Part shown: positions 12,701 to 25,360 of the stretch, one piece after another
How positions within the stretch are numbered: the first letter of the stretch is position 1
Layout: every line of letters begins with the position of its first letter
Source: Typha latifolia
Taxonomy: Eukaryota > Streptophyta > Magnoliopsida > Poales > Typhaceae
Length of the DNA: 64,000 nt
Direction: 5' to 3'
Assembly: GCA_019914945.1 (NCBI GenBank)
Contig: CM034104.1
Coordinates: 1,304,501 to 1,368,500 of the forward strand
Notes under the pieces: generated by a model
The model's input: only the letters and a program-made list of their open reading frames with translations
Told to the model about the DNA's origin: nothing
The model's database searches: none
Translations under genes and position numbers: made by a program

Positions 12701-15700
12701 ATCACATTAATATGGGTTGCCTTTAAGGGTTCTAGTTTTCCATCAGTTCTTTGTTAATGCAAGGGATGCTTAACTATCTTAGTCTGATGATCTTATGACT
12801 CTTTGTTAATGCAATGGATGCCTAATAATTTAAATCCTAATGATTCGGGGGGGTGTAATCTAGCCGAGCTTGATCGAGTCTAGCTCTGATCAAGCTTGAA
12901 TTGAAAATAATTTTGAGCATAGATTTGTGATCAAGCTTGAATTGAAATCATTTCAATGTGAGCCAATTTCGAGTTCAAGCCGAGCTTAAGCCTAAACGAG
13001 CCTCAATTAGCAATTTATACTCTTAATTAATTCAAGCCAAATTTCAAGCTTGATTTAGGCTTGAATCAAGCTTGATTTAGGCTTGAATCAAGCTTAAAAT
13101 ATGGCCTAATTCAAATATATAAATATTACGAAAATATGAACTATTTGAAATATCCATCGATTTAGAAAAAGTAGGATCATAACTCATAACTAAGCAAATT
13201 TTAGAATATAATAAAAGTATAGTATAAAAGATGTTACTTGTATTATACATATATTATAATTATTTTGAGACTTATTGAGCCTATTTGATCCAGCCGGCTC
13301 ATGATCAAGTTTTGCTCAAAATAATTTCAAGTCTATTCTGAAGATCAAGCTTTGCTTAGCTCATTTTCGAGCCGAGCTCGGGACAGCTTGATTATTTTGA
13401 CAGCCATATTGATGATTCCTGCCTTTACAAATATTCAGAGATTAGAAGCAGTGACACCAACCATATGTGGAAAGATTATTTTCTACCTAACTTAAATTTT
13501 CTTTAGAAAGATGAGCTCTTAAGTATGGGGCTATCATTTTTGAATTATTGATTATTTTCAGTAATGGCCATGTTTTTCTGTACTTGCAAAGTTTTCTGAA
13601 CTGCTTGTACTCACAGGTACTTCTGCAGGTCTGTGTCATGTCATCCAAATTATGATTTGACTTGGAAGAACTCCATGTGATTTCTATTTGTTTTCTGGAC
13701 CCCTTTATGAGTTCAACTCGTTCCTCCATTACTTCCTTTTGGACCTTATCAATCTCTTCCCTTTAGATGCCTCAGTTCATTTGGTTTTGTTCATTTTCAT
13801 ATTTAAACTTTCTTTGAAGTGGAAGGTGGTTGCTTTTTTGAATACTTATTCCTTCTTTCTCTGTTACATATCCTTCGCTCTCTCTCTCTCTCTCATCTCA
13901 ATCATTTGTCATAGTACAGTGAATTGCAGCATCTTACCCTTCAGGGATGATTTAACCCTATTGTGATATGATATTATTTGGTTTATATGGGGCAGGACTC
14001 GGTGTCCTCCTCGAGTGTGATTAGTAAATCAAGTTTATTCTCATCAGCTAATAGTTTAATTTAATAGGAAACTCTATCGATTTCCTCTTTTGAATATGGC
14101 TGAGCATGATGAGGTATGGGAGGGCTGGAGGCGGAGGCAGAGGCAGCGAGACAATGGGAAAGTAGTGTAGGCATGAATGTGGGGGATCTTGCATGCTAAG
14201 AGAGGTTAGGGATTTCTATATCACGTGGTACTGGGAGAGATGTTAGAGAATATAAATAGGTGGCTAGACACTGGGGCCTCCATTCTGGTTGGACTGGATC
14301 CAAATCTTGTGCTGGTTGAGTGTTCCCACCTTGGGACCGCACACTGAGAGAGATTGGAAGCATAATGACTTAAAGCATTTATGGCTACATTTTTCGTTGT
14401 TTGATTCAAATCATAAGATGACTTGGAAGAGAATATCAGTCTTTAGGTGGATTCACAACCAAAGATGGAATTTTGGAATTTGAAAAAAAGGTGAGAAAGT
14501 AAAATAATGGCATCTAAAAATATAAGACGCGGATGTTCTTTTTTTCCTTTGAAGTAAGATGCCAGCGCAGGACAAATGATATGGCAGCATTTGTATGTTA
14601 AAGTACTTGGGGCTGATGCTATTAAATCTTATTTAGAGTTCAAATGTCTATATATCCAAATTGTTAGTTATTGTTTGTTAGTTGTTACTTCTTTTGCAAT
14701 TAAAGTTAGGATCTTTTCCTTTTCTTCTAAATGCAGCAGAGGTTTATTATAATTTAAGTTGGCACTGACTTGGAATATTGCAAAACATCTAAAGAAGCGG
14801 ATATTCACTGCACAACTTTAAATGAAGATGAAGAATGCCGTGATGCAACGATTCTTATTATTTTCTTTTCTACAAGATTATCCTCTACTTCATTTGCAAA
14901 TTAAGTATTACTAGTTTACTACCCTGCTTATTTTGCATATATAGAAGTCCATCTTGTTGCATGTTCACTCACCCTAGTCTTTCTGCGCATGGACCTCTGG
15001 GAGGCACTTCTAAGGTTACAAACATAGCCAACATGTTTCATTTGGTCCTAATTTAATTCATTCGGAGGAATATTTAATCTGTAGATGTTGAGAAACCTGT
15101 GATCTATTTTGTCTTTCTGTTTTGACTTGCAATAAATTCCTTCTATTTTATGTGGAGGTGAAGAATGTAAAGACGAGCATTTTGTTCTGGATTTTGAGAT
15201 AATAAAATGCTAGTGAAATTGAACATGGACGCATACCTCAAAAAGTAACCAGCAACTTCTGTTGCCTCTACTTTTAATTGTTCTCTGACAGTACTGAACC
15301 CAGGATTTATATTATTGGGAAAACCAGTAATGATACATTTTCTCCAGATAAAAAGTCAATAGTAAGTACATGGAGCATCAACTAGATGGACATTTTTAAC
15401 CACCCGTTTATAGTTTAGTGATTTAAGTAAATGGATCATCCAGAGAGCAAACATTGTATTGACAATTGTTTGTTTGTCCTTTTCAAATTTCTCTCATTAT
15501 ACATTAGGTTCTGCTCATGATTGATGATATATTTTGTCCTCACTGCAACACTTCGGCTTGGCTGCTTGATTGTTTTGAAAAGGAAGATATTTGCTTTGTA
15601 GGATCTTCTTTCAAGATTTATTCTTCTAAAAAATCTTTGTTGTTGATTTACATATAGAATAAAAATATAACAAAGGGATTGCATAAAAATATAAGGTTTT

Positions 15701-16202
15701 TTAAATTCTCATTGGTGCCCTCAAATACAGAAGAATTTGAGTAAAATTAGAATACAGAGAACAAACCTTATATTGACAATTAATTTTGTCCTTTTCAACA
15801 TTCTCTCTGTCATATGTTGGGTTCTGCTCACAGCTGATGGTGTTCTATTTTGTGCTCATTGCAGCGCTTAGCTTTGCAGATTTATTGTTTTGAGAAGGAA
15901 GGTCTTTGCTTTGTGGGATCTTCTTTCAAGATTTATACTTCTAAAAAATCTTTGTTGTTTATTTATGCAGACATATGGAATAGTGTATATCATCTAAAAA
16001 ATCTGTAGCTTGGTAACGTTACATTCATTTTACATTTTGATCTCACTTTTTCCATCTGACTATTTGCAGGAAGGATTGGGCATCAAATGATCCTCATGAA
16101 GCTGGAAGCTCAAACACTACAAGTCCACATGTGGGAGGCCTGTTTTCAACTAATCCAGATGTACAGTCACTTTGGTCATTCAATGAAAAAGAGACTATAT
16201 AA
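9774..16202 (+). CDS. Two-TM zinc-ribbon protein with coiled coil, plant-conserved, function unknown
   Basis: Three exons join in phase: 9774-11177, 11319-12367 and 16070-16202, giving 861 aa. N-terminal hydrophobic segments at about residues 17-35 and 47-66 are probable membrane spans. Next comes a CxxC-x15-CxxC zinc ribbon (Cys101, 104, 120, 123; RRCRNCLTPYRD ... FMCSYCGH). A long charged Glu/Arg/Lys-rich coiled coil covers about 240-370. A low-complexity C-terminal half is rich in Ser, Pro and Gly and ends in SLWSFNEKETI. The MCILCVVQRW start and the TM/zinc block match a plant-conserved uncharacterised family (often auto-named 'stress response NST1-like' for its coiled coil), as I remember it. 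The name should not be taken as function. Intron 2 is 3.7 kb and carries a candidate transposon and an internal duplication. Probable location is a cytoplasm-facing endomembrane. Confidence 0.85.
12847..13411. mobile_element. Candidate non-autonomous hAT-like element in an intron
   Basis: About 565 bp flanked by ATGATTC at 12840-12846 and 13412-13418, a 7-bp match consistent with an 8-bp hAT target duplication with one change. The left end reads GGGGGGGTGTAATCTAGCCG. The right end, reverse-complemented, has GGCTGTCAAAATAATC, an imperfect terminal inverted repeat. The interior is rich in AAGCTTGA and CGAGC(C/T) motifs, with a 22-bp unit twice in tandem at 13045-13088. No transposase frame was found. 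Confidence 0.5.
15441..15981 (+). repeat. Diverged tandem duplication of about 225 bp inside an intron
   Basis: Copy A (about 15441-15660) and copy B (about 15755-15981) share long stretches, for example GGATCTTCTTTCAAGATTTA and TCTAAAAAATCTTTGTTGTT. Copy B ends about 90 bp before the acceptor of the last exon of the zinc-ribbon gene. Divergence of the copies suggests an old duplication. Confidence 0.8.
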
Positions 16203-17594
16203 TATAAACACAACAGAATCAGTGTCACAAAAAGGCAAACACCCTTGCCTCTTTTGAGGAGAGAGTTCAGGAACTAGTAGGAATGTACACTTTGATGCAA
16301 ATGATATGATCATTTAATTAGCATGAATAGATGATCTTCTTGCCTATATGTGTCTCTGGGGATAGGCCTATCGTTTTTGCCTCTATATGATTTAGTTTTA
16401 GTTCCAATGGCATCTTGGTTATCACATAAAAATGTGGTCTTCCTTGTTTATCATACCATGAAGTAAAATGACAACAGGCCGTCATTGGCACCACCACTAG
16501 GTAGTGAAGTGCACTGTGCATCTCGAATTATTGCAGAACCTGGTGAATCGCTTGGAAAAGAGGAGACGTTTGTTCATAAATTTTCTGCATACTTGTCATG
16601 ATCTTTGTAGAGATGAAACTTTACTAGTCCTGATCTTTCCTCAGAGCAATCACTGCAATTTAAGTGTTAAAACTTGTTGCATGTGGAATGGATGTATGAG
16701 TATTGCAAACAAAAGGATTGCACTGCAGTTTCGGATGCTTTCATTGGTGCATCTGGACATATAGAACGGCAGATGGAAATGCTGAAATTTGATGCTTATT
16801 TACATTGCTACCATGTTGATCTCAACAAGATGATAGATTTTGGTTTGTTTTGCTTCGACCAGAAGGGTTGGAACAACGGTTTACTCCAATCAGGTGAAGT
16901 GTTCAAAAGGAAAGGAACGAGTAAATCATCGCCCACGTCATCTTTTTTATTACAATATTTCATGCATGGTGGAAATGCCATTACTCTCCAAGCGAGAGAG
17001 TTTTTTTTTCCTTCCTTAAAAAACACAAAAAAGAGTTAATGAATGCATCATTGTAATTTGAGCTGGATGGAAAAAAAACATAATCTTCTATAACCTTCAA
17101 TATATATTATTTTAAAAAAAATATCTATTTTAAAAAGAGTTATAATTTCCTTTTATTTTCACGAACTATTTTTTTTATGAATAATCTAAAGTTTTTTTTT
17201 TCTCTCGGGAACTAGTGTATTGCTTCTTTTTTTTATATTTATAACAGTTTACCATTTTAAAAATTAAAAGACCTTTTTTTTTAATGCAGATACCATTTTC
17301 TATCATAGAGGCAAATTTTATCGTCTCATATTTTAATGGAGTTAGGGCTACATCCTGTTTAGAATACAAAAGGGCGGCAAAGCAGAAGAAGACATAGTTA
17401 CTCCTCACGGCATCAGCAGCCCATAGGAGAGTAGAAGAAGAGGACGTCGAGCAAGATAGTAAACCCTTGGATTCTCATTTCGTTTCTTTGCGTGCTTTTA
17501 TCGAATATATTAACTGCAATCCTCAGAAGATCGTCCTTTTTGTTGATGTTGTTGCTGGTGGTTTTGTTTTCAAGGCTACTACGGCTATAGAAAA
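16203..17594. other. 3' UTR and spacer before the EngB-like gene
   Basis: It starts with the 3' UTR of the zinc-ribbon gene. Open frames of 60-120 codons (for example 16504-16764 and 16674-17039) overlap each other and show no family features. After about 17050 the sequence is AT-rich. From about 17380 it becomes mixed and probably holds the promoter and leader of the next gene. Confidence 0.45.
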
Positions 17595-20500
17595 ATGCCG
17601 CTGGGAGCTCGTTTGAAGACGAGCGTCAAGAGCAAACCGAGGTTGAAGGAAATCACGAATGGTAGGAAGCTTATCGATAGAACAAAGGGCAAGAGCGGTG
17701 GCAAAGATGATTCTGATGGCGCCAAGAGAGGGAGGCGGCCGCAGAGTAGATCGGGTTCACCCGTAGAAGGTAAGAATCATCGATTGGGCAATAGCAGTGG
17801 CAAAGATGATTCCGATGGAGCCAAGAGAGGGAGGAGGCCGCAGAGTAGATTGGGTTCACCCGTAGTAGGTAGGAATCCTCGGTTGGGCAAGAGCAGTGGC
17901 AAAGATGATTCGTATGGCGCCAAAAGAGGGAGGAGGCCGCAGAGTAGATTGGATTCATCTGTAGAAGGTCAGAATCATCGGTGGGGTAAGAAAGATGGCG
18001 CCTTTAGGGATACTGGGGATGAGAGGAGATCATTGGGTGGAAGGACTTATACGAAGAAATTGTTATCAGTAGAGGGGAAGTTTGCAAAAGGGGAATTGGG
18101 TCGTAGAAAGCTATCAGGAAGAAAACCAATGAACGCGAGGAGTGTTGATCTTGATGAGGTTGATTCAAATGAAGAGGAAAGAAGTGATGGGGCGGGTCGC
18201 TTATTGCGAGGTCGAAGTGGAAAAAGAGATCCAAGTATTCGTGAAAGAGTTTCAGATAGAAGTTCTCGAAGAAATAGTATTGAAGCATTGAGAGAAAAAC
18301 GGAGTGGTCGATGGAAGGGTGAGGAGGAGAATGTAGTAATGGAAGAACATGGAAAAAGCAAAGAGAAGCCAGATGAAACTACAGAGCAAAAAGTTCGGAA
18401 GTTTCCATCCCGAGTGCTTGATAAAACAGGAAAGAAAATAAGGGTTAGTAAGAAGAATTCAGAAGATGGGTCAGCAGAAATAAGTGCTCCCAAGAAGAGA
18501 AAACGGGTAATCAGAATAGATCCATATGACATCTCAAACAAACGCTTAGATGACACTGTTCCTCAAACTGGTATCCATTTCTTACTTTTGTTGAAATTCT
18601 CTTGAACTCTATGAAAGAAAATCTATGATGATGTAAAGCTCTGAGATGGTGTTTCCATTTGATGAGTGCATCCATCCTTGCATAAATTTTTCTGACATAG
18701 AATTCATTCATCTGTTTTGTCTAACATGTTATTCTTTTATTTTCACATAATTTTTATTTTTATTTTTCTTCTTCATATACCATGTAGAGAAGATTGTAGA
18801 GACAACAACTGAAATATCAAAAAATGCACTGTTCCGTTCCATACAACCGAGCTCCTCAATCCTTTCGTTTGTGGAAGATAATGTATGTATAATTTAGCCA
18901 TAGTGGTATATTTCTCTTTTTCTCTTTTGTCTTATTTAATTTCTTTATTATGTAACTTTATTAAAGTTAACTTGTGAATATTCTTGACAGCTATTGGGCC
19001 GAAGGCGGTTGACTGAATTAAAAAATTCTGGCTACAATGTGAAGCTTTCTGCTCCTCTAGATAATATCCCTTTTTCAACCACCTTAGAACGAGAAAGAAT
19101 TGAAGAGAATGTACGATTTCTTTGGTTAATTAAAATCAGAAAAAGAATGTTCATCATCTTCTTTTGTCAAGTGTGTACCTAGTTTATTTGTAATGACTAA
19201 TGAGTACCCTTAATCATATTTGCAAACACCACCTTGGGGTTATATATTCTTCATTTTATGGTCTTCATTTTTCACCATGTGGTTCATTTGATGTTCTTTA
19301 TTCTTTAAGATTTGCTTCATGAACACATCCAGGTGATATGGGATGCATTTCTTTCTGGGATCATATCCAACATCATTAGCTTATTCCATAGTGGTTATTA
19401 ACAGGTATTCCGAAATAAGTTGGAGTTCTTTGCTGCTGCAAAAATATCGTCATCTTTTCCTCCTCCTACAATTCCAGAGATAGCTTTTGCAGGTAACTAT
19501 CCAAGGAAGTTATTCTTAAGAAATGATAATTCACTGTTATTCTAATCATGCAACTCTTGACTTCAACCTGTTCTTTTGGATCCATTCATTTTTTCTTACA
19601 AATTAAATTCTTTTATGAGAACGTGATATGCAATTTTTTATCTGAACAAACTACAGGACCTAATTCACATCTTATATTTTACCGTCTTTTGTTGTCTTAT
19701 TGCTTTGAGTGTTGCTTTGTACTTTGATGATTAGCTTTCACTTCATGATAGGTAACTGTCTGATTGCATTAAATTATTTTTGGTAAGTTTATTCTGCATA
19801 AGTTTTCCTTCTATCCACCATTTAGACCATTTTAACTTTTGATTGACAAAGCTCAAATTTCTGTGTATCAATCTATTTAAACAAGCATATAATTATTGGT
19901 TGTTTACTTGTTTATAGACACGTTGCGGTTTTGGTTGCACTATAAGCTTTGTTTATCATTCAGGTAGGTCGAATGTTGGAAAATCCTCGCTACTTAATGC
20001 GCTCACTAGACAATGGGGTGTAGTACGAACATCAGATAAGCCTGGACTCACTCAGGTTGACTGCATTTGCCAGTCATAAATTACAATTGTGCTGACCATT
20101 TGATTATATTTCTGGGATGACTAATTATCTAATACTATCTTGCAGACCATCAACTTTTTCCGGCTTGCCTCAAAGCTTTGTTTGGTTGATCTACCTGGGT
20201 ATGGTTTTGCTTATGCAAAGGAAGAAGTTAAGGATGCCTGGGAAGAGCTTGTGAGTATTCTGAAGACTGGGACAATTCATTGTTATTTATAGATGATTAA
20301 AGTCTTACTAGCGTTGATTTATGGAGGAGCATGAGGAGATCCATCTCTGAGATGATAATTCATTTCTGATTCTTCATAGTATCATAGTTGTGAGATGGTA
20401 CAAATTTAGAGGTCAATGTTGATAAACTTGATATTCATGGTTACAGCCAGTTTATTGTAACTGTCAATTGTTTGTTCACATTGTAAGTATGCATTATTTG

Positions 20501-22406
20501 TTGCATTTAGACTTATCTTCTTAGACAGACATGTGCATGCTAATAACTTTAGGTGTAGGAAACTTTTCAGGATGGATAATGAAGGCAGTGTGAAAGTCCA
20601 TTAATATTTAAGCTTTGCATTTTTTTTTCTCAATATAACATGACTGTGATCAATTTCCATTCTTCTAAAAAGATCTGAACTTTGCAGGTAAAGGAGTATG
20701 TCTCTACAAGGGTTGGCCTTCAAAGAGTGTGCCTTCTTGTCGACACAAAATGGGGAATGAAACCAAGAGATTATGAGCTTGTTGATTTAATGGAAAGGTA
20801 ATCTATGTAGGTTTTGTACTGTAGCATACCAATGATGGAAGGTCACAATATGCACTTAAACTAGAGTTGAAATAGAGTAAATGATGTTGCCTTACAGTCG
20901 AGCCACTATTCAGCTACATATTAAGTAGTTAAGAATATCTGTATTTTTTTTCCTTTTAGGTAACTTCTGACTTGCAAGCTTTGAGAACATAGCTGTTGAA
21001 TTTAAGCGTGATTATCGCGTACAGATTTGTTTTGCTCACGTATGTTGTATGGGTGTGTATATATGTAAAATGAATTAGGAAATCAAGGTTGTCAAACTTT
21101 TTGTGCACATTTTATTTGTTCAGCCCTCATAGGTAAGAACTGGTTAAATATTTAACCTGCATGCCTGAAATATCAAACCAGTGCCCAGGACTCCTAGTTG
21201 GCTACTAGCTCAGTTAACGCCTAGGTGCCTACTTATTGTTTATTGAACAATTTCAAGTTTTGGTCAACTTTAAACTTCAACTGGTAGGAACGCGAACATC
21301 TCAGAGATTGCTTGCTAATTTCAGTATGTTGCTATATTAGTGTATTTTTTTTGTTTCTCAAACCAAAGAGATGCCCTCATGGATAACTCTCAGTGTGAAG
21401 ATAAAGGCTTGCCAATAAACTTAAGTAATGCAGGATCGTCATAGAAACAGCCTCTTTGATAATGGAGTGAGGTGGCCAGTGGCCTACATATTGTCATCTC
21501 TAGATCCACACTGGCAGGAGCCTCTCTAGTTGTGGGATTTTTTCAAGAATATGAAGTGCTGAGGAAACATTAATTTTTTTAGAAAGTGGCAGATTTTAGT
21601 GATAGAGTGAGTGATCTTAATGGATGGGTATTCAAGAAAAGTGCTTTCAATAGTTTCTATTCTAGTTTCAAACTCCTTTATTGTATGATTTTCTTCTGTA
21701 TTGTATCATACAACATAGATATCTAGGCGTGTTATCATATTCATGCCTTGTTCCTTGGACACCTAAAACGTCCTGTTCTGTTATGCACTCACATCCCAAT
21801 TGAAGTCACTCGACCCGTTAATCAGTATACAGAGTGTTTCTTTACTCAAACAGGGATTATTGTCTATGTTTGTGCACTTTCTTGTTTCAGCCATAAAGGC
21901 GTAACTTTAGAGTTGCAGTCGCACATTTGTGCAATGGACTAATTCAGAATACTGGACTGACACTCAAGCACTTGGACAGATCGCAAACACCTTATCAGAT
22001 ATTACTGACCAAGACTGATGTGGTTTTCCCCATAGATGTTGCTCGCCGGGCTATGCAAATTCAAGAGGTAAATATTCCCAAGAATTTTTAGCTTTCCCTG
22101 GTTACTCTGACAACTGTGGTAATGTTTTTATCGCCTATGCAGAACCTCAAGAAAAACAATTCAATAGTGAACCCGGCGGTGAGTTCAATCTCCTCTACCT
22201 CTCCGTTATTCTCATTTTCTTCATATTGGCAAATAAAACTTCACTTTGACGGCACAATTAAAAAATTATGATTTGAAAGGAGTTCGATATTATTGTCTTT
22301 AACATGTTCCTGAAAATTTCAGATGATGGTGAGCTCCAAGTCAGGAGCTGGAATCCGTTGCCTGAGAACTTCGCTAGCAAAATTAGCTCGATTTGTGAAG
22401 CCATAA
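17595..22406 (+). CDS. EngB/YihA-family GTPase with long basic N-terminal extension
   Basis: Ten exons join in phase: 17595-18570, 18788-18882, 18991-19110, 19405-19492, 19964-20055, 20146-20250, 20688-20797, 21980-22067, 22143-22178 and 22323-22406, giving 597 aa. Residues 1-340 are Lys/Arg/Ser-rich and include three tandem 33-residue repeats. The C-terminal 200 residues are an EngB-type TRAFAC GTPase. G1 is GRSNVGKS (427-434), the switch region includes [10 protein letters not shown]3 is DLPGYG (472-477), G4 is TKTD (539-542) and G5 is around SSKSGAG. EngB proteins are ribosome-biogenesis GTPases, and plant copies act in plastids or mitochondria. Which of these applies is not clear, because the extension is basic but is not a typical transit peptide. 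Bacterial EngB is about 200 residues, so the extension is unusual in length. The last exons encode the conserved Ala-Arg-Phe-Val-Lys-Pro end. Confidence 0.9.
17694..17990 (+). repeat. Three in-frame 99-bp coding repeats in the EngB-like gene
   Basis: Copies at 17694-17792, 17793-17891 and 17892-17990 each encode 33 residues with the core [18 protein letters not shown]. Copy length is a multiple of three and all copies stay in frame. The few base differences between copies point to a fairly recent expansion. Confidence 0.95.
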
Positions 22407-23482
22407 TAATACTGTGAACAAGCCTTCTGCTCGCCTTAAATTCGATGAGGGCTATTGATTAACCTTCTAATTAGACAAGCGGCAAAAAGGAAGGAATCAT
22501 GTGATATTTAATGCGTGATATTGATCTGATTGCAGCTGCTGGGACTGATGTCAAAGCTTTCACCATGCTATGTAACGCTGCTGTACAATTTCACCATGGA
22601 AAGATGATTAGCTAACTGGATCGTGGTTGCAACCCATCACTATTTCTGCTGTATTTTTCTTTTAATTCTTTTGTTTACTACTCGGATAACGTTGTGGGAT
22701 TTGACTATTATATAAAAATTGACGTAGAATTCCTTTATCAAAAGATTTGTATTTTAATAAATATGATTAATACTGTAAATCTGATTTGAACGGTCAGGAT
22801 GTGTTTCCTGCAGCAAAGCAGATCAAAGATCACAGCGCCTCTTAAAGCAGCTAATATTCCTCTCTTTAATTGCACTCCACTTCTAATAATTATTGACTCA
22901 ATCACCCCCTCCTAATTTAATTAACTTCTAGTTCCTTCTAGACAGCTCGACAAAAAGAAGAGAACAAAAAACAAAATAAGTCAAAAGCTATCTGTTTCCT
23001 GATTGGTTGAGCTCCCCAAGAATTCAACCCACCGGCTCACCGAACCCACGTTCTCGCTTGCAGAATTCGCTCAAAATTGGCCTCTTGTATTCTATAATTC
23101 TAGGGATTAGAGGGGTGTAATGGCAAAAAGGAAAAAAAAAATTATATATTATAAATCCATGGACTGCGTCGTCGTCGTCTTGCCAACTCCAACCCACCCT
23201 CCCTTACTCGTAGTGGCGGGTCCCACTTCTTGGTAAGAAGGCGTGTGTTTTGACCGAGCAAATCCACTCGTCTCTGATCTCAATTTCTCAATTCCAACCC
23301 CATCATCTTCTATATTAACAAATATAAAGCAGCGATTTTTCTTTCGGTTCCGCACTCGGTGGTTAGTGCATCAAAGTCAAGTCTCAAGAACACCTCAAAA
23401 GGCGGCTATCGATCATCCCAAATCCCAAATCCCAAATCCCTAATCCCTTCATCCGTTAATCCTCGCCTCGCTGTACAGAGCA
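22407..23482. other. 3' UTR of the EngB-like gene and promoter/leader of the next gene
   Basis: About 1.1 kb. The first about 300 bp look like 3' UTR. From about 22800 mixed sequence leads into the leader of the small membrane-protein gene. A slippage-prone CCCAAATC triplication lies at about 23418-23443. No other gene was seen. Confidence 0.45.
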
Positions 23483-23859
23483 ATGTGTCCCTTGAGAGTC
23501 CTATTGATCTTTCTCTCGGCCACCGTCGCCGGATTCTTCGTGCTGAGGAGCCTCAAATCCGAGCCGGAAGACGGCTTCGATCAAGCAGACGACGCCGCCG
23601 CCGACGAGAAGAGCACTGCTGCTGGGCCCAAGGAGCACGTCCCCCTCCCCACCAAGGTAGGAAATCGTTAAAGTCGGTCCTTTTTCTTGCAATCCATGGT
23701 GTTCAATGTGGAAAGGATTTGATTTTGGGGGGTGGATGGCAGGTTGGGTCGGCGATCTGCGCCGTGTTCTGGACGCTGGTGGACATGGCGAGCGGGAAGT
23801 ATCTGTGGAGGACTTTGGTGTCGCCGGCGTCGACCAATTCGTCGGATAAGAAGTTGTGA
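23483..23859 (+). CDS. Small single-pass membrane protein, plant-conserved, function unknown
   Basis: Two exons, 23483-23656 and 23743-23859, join in phase 0 to give 96 aa. An N-terminal hydrophobic segment (about residues 4-22, LRVLLIFLSATVAGFFVLR) is a membrane anchor or uncleaved signal. An acidic linker rich in Asp, Glu and Ala follows. The second exon encodes a conserved-looking block, AVFWTLVDMASGKYLWRTL, with a polar tail. It resembles small uncharacterised plant proteins that begin MCPLR and end with a 'VDMASGxYLWR' motif, as I recall them. The function is not known to me. The intron is short (86 bp). The neighbouring genes give no functional hint. Confidence 0.8.
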
Positions 23860-24472
23860 TCCGGACTCCTCCTTTATCCTCTCTTCCTTCCCTCTTCTCC
23901 CAAGTAATAGAAAATATTCTCTGATCTCACTCAAGATGGGATATTGTTGTGATTACATGTAATCAAATTGTTTTGCATGGGAATTGTTGTGGTGAATTAT
24001 AGAGCATAAATATCATCTGAATTCCAATTCCGTTTATGCAAACCTTTTCCTTTCTTCTCTTTTGATTGCTGCAATTGAGTCAAGTTGGGAAAAAGGAAGT
24101 TTGTGTGGTTGAATTTTAATTTTATTGTGTGTTATTCACTCTATTCAGGAACCCAAGAAGAAGATTTATAAAGAGTCTTAAGTTTAATCTGCATATACTA
24201 GGATAGAAAATATAATGCATTCCTTCGTCTCGTATCCAAGCTATCATCTTCTTCTTCTTTTCCCCAAAAGATAGCGTTATTTTCTCACCCCACATAATTA
24301 TTACCCATATTTTGTTGCTAAATATCAAACATGAATAAGAAAATATAATAAGTATGTAACCTCACTTGGATATAGCTTATGATTTTTTTTTTAATGAATT
24401 AATAAGCAATTGGAACCTAACTCAGGATCAAGATCAACTTGATGGTGATTTTTATTCATCATATAGAGATGA

Positions 24473-25360
24473 TACTAAGCATGAGGTAGAAGGCACATCT
24501 TTTGTAGTCTTGTGTGAGAAAGGATAAGATCCGTGCAAGATCCAAATAGGGCTTCTGATTTACGTAAAATGGCATCATATATATTAGGTTTTTTTTTTCT
24601 TTTTCTTGTATATATACTCTTGAATTTTTTTTTTTAATTTACTTGTCCGACCTTCTAAAATTAAAATTAATATTTGTATGTATACCTTTTAAAACTTTTA
24701 TTTTTTTTTGCACGAATATCTTTTTGAGTTAAATACATCACAAGTTAAACAATTTAAATGTCGAAAGATGAAAAAACAAATCCGAATTCCAATTTTTAAG
24801 TATTTCTTTAATTAAAAGTAATTTTGTCTTTTTATTAAATAACTCATATTTAACATGAAAAGTAATTAAGAAAATATGTAGACAAATAACGTGTTTTGAG
24901 GGGTATACATCATATATCAACTTTATACGGCATACAAGTAGATTAAGAGATTTTCTTTAAGGGTATGGATGCAAAAAAAAAAAAATCCATTCAAGTTTTT
25001 CGATCAAGTCATTGTTTAATATTTAACATGGTCCGTTTTTATTTCTTAACCTTTAGTATTGCGGTATGGTGGGTTATACACTCTATTAGTATTACTCATT
25101 GTCTATTATTTGTCTATGTGTTATATTAGAGGGTCACACAAAAGTACATATATTGAAGATATAATATATATTATTTATTTATTTAATATCTAAATTTATT
25201 TTAAGTATTTGAATCAAACTAGTCATCTAACCAACACTAAGCATGAGATAAGGCACATCTTTTGTAGTCTATGTGAGAAAAAGCTTAGGTCTCTCTATAC
25301 ATTGGGTGGGCTCTGTCATCCAAGATCCAAGTACATAGCCCATATGGGCTTCTTTTTTTC
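24473..25360 (+). repeat. Dispersed direct repeat pair
   Basis: Copy 1 (about 24473-24560) and copy 2 (about 25235-25360) share ACTAAGCATGAG, AGGCACATCTTTTGTAGTCT, GTGAGAAA and, further on, CAAGATCCAA and GGGCTTCT in the same order. Copy 2 has about 35 extra bases internally. The 760-bp offset contains a candidate MITE. Confidence 0.75.
24585..24990. mobile_element. Candidate palindromic MITE
   Basis: The left and right arms are imperfect inverted complements. T-runs and TACTTGT-type blocks on the left face A-runs and ACAAGTA-type blocks on the right. There is no coding capacity. Ends and target duplication could not be fixed by eye. Confidence 0.35.

Noticed and set aside
16504..17039. Two overlapping frames of 86 and 121 codons after the zinc-ribbon gene
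   Set aside because: They overlap each other in different frames inside the probable 3' UTR and show no conserved motif.
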